From the NCBI GenBank assembly GCA_947452665.1, contig CANGEH010000011.1, positions 1-16,943 of the forward strand: a DNA stretch of 16,943 nucleotides, written 5' to 3'. The notes beneath the pieces were generated by a model. The model worked only from the letters and a program-made list of their open reading frames with translations, did not search any database and was not told where the DNA came from. Made by a program: the position numbers and the translations under genes. This DNA comes from Caulobacteraceae bacterium. GTDB taxonomy: Bacteria; Pseudomonadota; Alphaproteobacteria; Caulobacterales; Caulobacteraceae. Positions 15,157 through 16,943 of the stretch are shown in pieces (the first letter of the stretch is position 1; the number at the start of each line of letters is the position of its first letter).

Positions 15157-15993
15157 CTAGCCCAACAGATGCACCAGACCATTAATGCCAAGATAGACCC
15201 CGATCAGCAGGATTACGCCACCGGAAAGATAAGGGGCCTTGCGCACCAGCTCGCCAAAGCCGCTAAACGCCTTGTCCATATGCTTGACACTCAAGGCGGC
15301 CAGCACGCCAGATGCGACCATGGTTAGGGCCAGGCCGATGCTAAAGCAAAGGACGAGCACAGCGCCCAGGGCAAAGGCCTTTAACTGAAGACACAATAAC
15401 AGCACCGTAATCGCGCCAGGGCAGGGGATCAGGCCGCCGGTCAGGCCAAACAGCATGATCTGGCCGGTTGTAACCGTCTTGCCCTCAAATCGGCGCTGAA
15501 TGTCTAGGGCATGGGCGCGCTCATGCGCATCCTGAAACTCCGCCGTCACGGGTTCGTGGTCATGATGATGGTGGTGGTGGTGGTGGTCGTGGTCGTGGTG
15601 ATGATGATCGTGATCGTGATCGTGATGATGTTCGCCTTGCCGCTGCTCTCTGGCTGTGCGCCAGATCATCCAACTGCCCATGCCCAAAATCATCACGGCT
15701 GAGCCGACCTGCAAATAGGGCTCGATCGATTCTGGCGCTAGGCCGCGCCATAGATAAAGGCCGCCCAAGGCGATGATCCAGACAATCGCCGTATGGGAGA
15801 CGGTGGCGCAAAGGCCCAGCAATACCGCCTGTTTCACCGTGCCGCGCACGGCAATGATAAAGGCTGCCATCATGGTCTTGGAATGACCCGGCTCCAGCCC
15901 GTGCAAGGCCCCCAGAACGATGGCGCTCGGGATAAACAGCCAGGCGTGCGTGGCGCCCTGCTGAAGAAGTTCGGTAAAGCTGGTCATGGCCAT
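15157..15993 (-). CDS. rcnA: RcnA/NicO-family nickel/cobalt exporter
   Basis: A 278-aa inner-membrane protein of the NicO/RcnA family, which pumps Ni(II) and Co(II) out of the cytoplasm. Visible features are ALHGLEPGHSKTMM (29-42) in the first membrane segment with the metal-ligand histidines His31 and His37; further helices at about 48-75 and 90-112; a His/Asp loop at 122-146 with 19 His and 6 Asp; GLTGGLIPCPGA in a later helix; and three more helices to the end. E. coli RcnA has the same two half-repeats around a His-rich loop. No RcnR-type repressor gene is adjacent. The ATG at 15993 has no strong ribosome site; an ATG two codons in is an alternative. It follows the GH3 gene after 52 bases. 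HupE/UreJ-type uptake is less likely given the motifs. Confidence 0.92.
   Translation of the reverse strand: MAMTSFTELLQQGATHAWLFIPSAIVLGALHGLEPGHSKTMMAAFIIAVRGTVKQAVLLGLCATVSHTAIVWIIALGGLYLWRGLAPESIEPYLQVGSAVMILGMGSWMIWRTAREQRQGEHHHDHDHDHHHHDHDHHHHHHHHDHEPVTAEFQDAHERAHALDIQRRFEGKTVTTGQIMLFGLTGGLIPCPGAITVLLLCLQLKAFALGAVLVLCFSIGLALTMVASGVLAALSVKHMDKAFSGFGELVRKAPYLSGGVILLIGVYLGINGLVHLLG
15556..15630 (-). repeat. Triplet-repeat tract encoding the His/Asp loop of the exporter
   Basis: The 75 bases code only His and Asp, using runs of CAC, CAT and GAC/GAT codons. On the plus strand they read as repeated GTG, ATG and GATCGT units, including six consecutive GTG triplets and three tandem GATCGT copies. 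The tract stays in frame, so gain or loss of triplets would change loop length without breaking the protein. Confidence 0.85.
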
Positions 15994-15994
15994 G

Positions 15995-16004
15995 GGCTAT
16001 AGCC
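15995..16004. promoter_or_regulatory. Perfect palindrome GGCTATAGCC just ahead of the exporter start
   Basis: A 10-bp perfect palindrome ends one base from the exporter ATG, where a ribosome site would be expected. It does not resemble the RcnR operator, which has a G tract between TACT and AGTA. It could be a protein-binding site, a small RNA hairpin affecting translation, or chance. Confidence 0.3.
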
Positions 16005-16045
16005 TAAGATCCGCGCCGTCCAGCCATGCTTGAACCCAGCCCCCG

Positions 16046-16943
16046 CTAAAGGCTAATCACCGCCGTGGTCAGGTCTTTCAGATTGGACGAGCTGCCGACC
16101 ATGATCTGGTGATCGCCAGTCTCCAGCGTCCAGGACCGGGTTTCGGGGTTCCACCAGCGCAGGGTATCTAGCGGCACGGTCAGGTGCGCAATCTGGGTTG
16201 CACCGGATTTCACCGATAGCCTTTGAAAGCCGCGCAGCAGCTTGACCGGACGGGGTGCTGCCTTGCCAGGAAAACCGACATAGAGCTGAACCACGGTATC
16301 GGCGTCTATGGCACTGGTATTGGTCACGCCAATGCTGACCTCTAGGGCCTGGGCCGTGCGCCGCACCTTCAAACCGCGATAGGCAAAGCGGGCATAGGAC
16401 AGGCCATGGCCAAAGGCAAAGGCCGGTGCCTTGCCCTCGGCATCGAGCAGGGTATAGCCATGCAGCGGACCATAGATCGCAGTATCGGCATTCTTATCGA
16501 ACGGCGGCAGGTCGGCTTCGGATTGGGGCACGCTGAACGGCAATTTGCCCGATGGCGATACATCGCCGAACAGAACCCTTGCCAAGGCGTGGCCGCCCTC
16601 CATGCCGGAATAGAAGGTTTGCAAAATGGCCCCCGGCTTGTCGGCCCATGCGCTCATCATGACGGCAGACCCGGCAACAACCACGACAACCACAGGCTTG
16701 CCGGTGGCGCAGGTAGCTTCGATCAGGGCGATTTGTTCAGGCGGCAGACCTAGATCGTCGCGATCGCCGCCGACTGGCCCGCGTTGTGGCTTGCCGTCCT
16801 TGGCGGGCTTGTTCGCGTCAAAGCCTTCGAGCCCAATGTCCCCAGGTATGTATTCGCCCTCTTCGACAGCGGTATAGCCAACCACGACCACCACGGCATC
16901 GGCGGCTTGCGCAGCTAGCCTTGCCTGGTCCAGATCGCCTTCA
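16046..16943 (-). CDS. bglX: GH3 beta-glucosidase, C-terminal part (cut by window edge)
   Basis: Glycoside hydrolase family 3 enzymes cleave terminal beta-glucosyl residues from oligosaccharides. The visible 299 residues are the C-terminal (alpha/beta)6 sandwich domain (GDRDDLGLPPEQ, then GKPVVVVVVAGSAVMM, YSGMEGGHALARVLFGDVSPSGKLPFSVP) and the fibronectin-III-like end domain (FGHGLSYARFAY, TVVQLYVG, KLLRGFQRLSV). The frame is open through the right edge, so a GTG at 16894 is not the start. The N-terminal TIM barrel with the nucleophile aspartate, and any signal peptide, lie outside the window. The BglX type is likely; the exact substrate is unknown, and whether it acts on beta-1,2-glucan made by the nearby NdvB is speculation. 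The exporter gene follows after 52 bases. Confidence 0.9.
   Translation of the reverse strand, partial: EGDLDQARLAAQAADAVVVVVGYTAVEEGEYIPGDIGLEGFDANKPAKDGKPQRGPVGGDRDDLGLPPEQIALIEATCATGKPVVVVVVAGSAVMMSAWADKPGAILQTFYSGMEGGHALARVLFGDVSPSGKLPFSVPQSEADLPPFDKNADTAIYGPLHGYTLLDAEGKAPAFAFGHGLSYARFAYRGLKVRRTAQALEVSIGVTNTSAIDADTVVQLYVGFPGKAAPRPVKLLRGFQRLSVKSGATQIAHLTVPLDTLRWWNPETRSWTLETGDHQIMVGSSSNLKDLTTAVISL

Noticed and set aside
15556..15630. Tandem repeats considered as a CRISPR or variable-number repeat locus
   Set aside because: No spacers and no constant repeat length beyond triplets; the tract is explained by the His/Asp protein segment.
15511..15702. Plus-strand frame with long Val and Met runs
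   Set aside because: The runs are simply the reverse complement of the His/Asp codons of the exporter; there is no ribosome site or domain.
1..16943. Frequent CTAG tetramers across the window
   Set aside because: Noticeable because many bacteria avoid CTAG, but by eye the number is near that expected from base composition, so it is absence of avoidance rather than enrichment. An exact count was not made.
1..16943. tRNA, rRNA, insertion sequences and phage integrase
   Set aside because: Looked for on both strands; no cloverleaf-like segment, transposase or integrase protein, or terminal inverted repeat was recognised.

Overview
The window reads as chromosomal DNA of an alphaproteobacterium with moderately high GC. 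This rests on the GroES sequence, the HrcA/CIRCE-type control of groES, a long-tailed RluB, and above all a full-length cyclic beta-1,2-glucan synthase (NdvB/Cgs), which is typical of that class. A Caulobacterales-like host is a guess from protein style; no rRNA or tRNA gene is present to settle it. Nearly all of the window is coding, on both strands, and no gene-free stretch exceeds 300 bases.

Layout. Positions 1-501 hold the start of groESL on the minus strand: the first codons of groEL, complete groES, and upstream a CIRCE operator with a promoter-like sequence. On the plus strand follow a small DUF4345-like membrane protein with a probable TTG start and a two-gene toxin-antitoxin module (AbrB/MazE-type antitoxin, Doc/Fic toxin) joined by an ATGA overlap, with its own promoter, a palindrome and a terminator-like hairpin. 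A minus-strand acyl-CoA dehydrogenase (1812-3113) has an 18-bp palindrome of the PsrA fatty-acid-regulator type upstream. A GNAT acetyltransferase (+) ends inside the stop codon of tadA (-), and tadA in turn starts inside the start region of rluB (+), giving a very compact translation and RNA-modification cluster.

From 5601 to the right edge every gene is on the minus strand. In transcription order they are a GH3 beta-glucosidase (cut by the window edge), an RcnA-like Ni/Co exporter with a large His/Asp loop, a DUF1003 membrane protein, an unknown 81-aa protein, and the 2859-aa NdvB (8.6 kb, half the window). Gaps here are 41-52 bases except for 129 bases before the 81-aa gene, so some may be co-transcribed.

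How the genes relate. Most of the window is housekeeping: chaperonin, tRNA and rRNA modification, beta-oxidation. Envelope functions gather in the right half: NdvB makes periplasmic or secreted cyclic glucan, GH3 may trim beta-glucans, and RcnA and DUF1003 are membrane proteins. I did not find a clearly new multi-gene system. The items most worth following up are the AbrB-type antitoxin paired with a Doc toxin carrying a mixed Fic/Doc motif, the PsrA-like operator, the head-to-head overlapping starts of tadA and rluB, the His/Asp tract in the exporter, and the small gene before ndvB.
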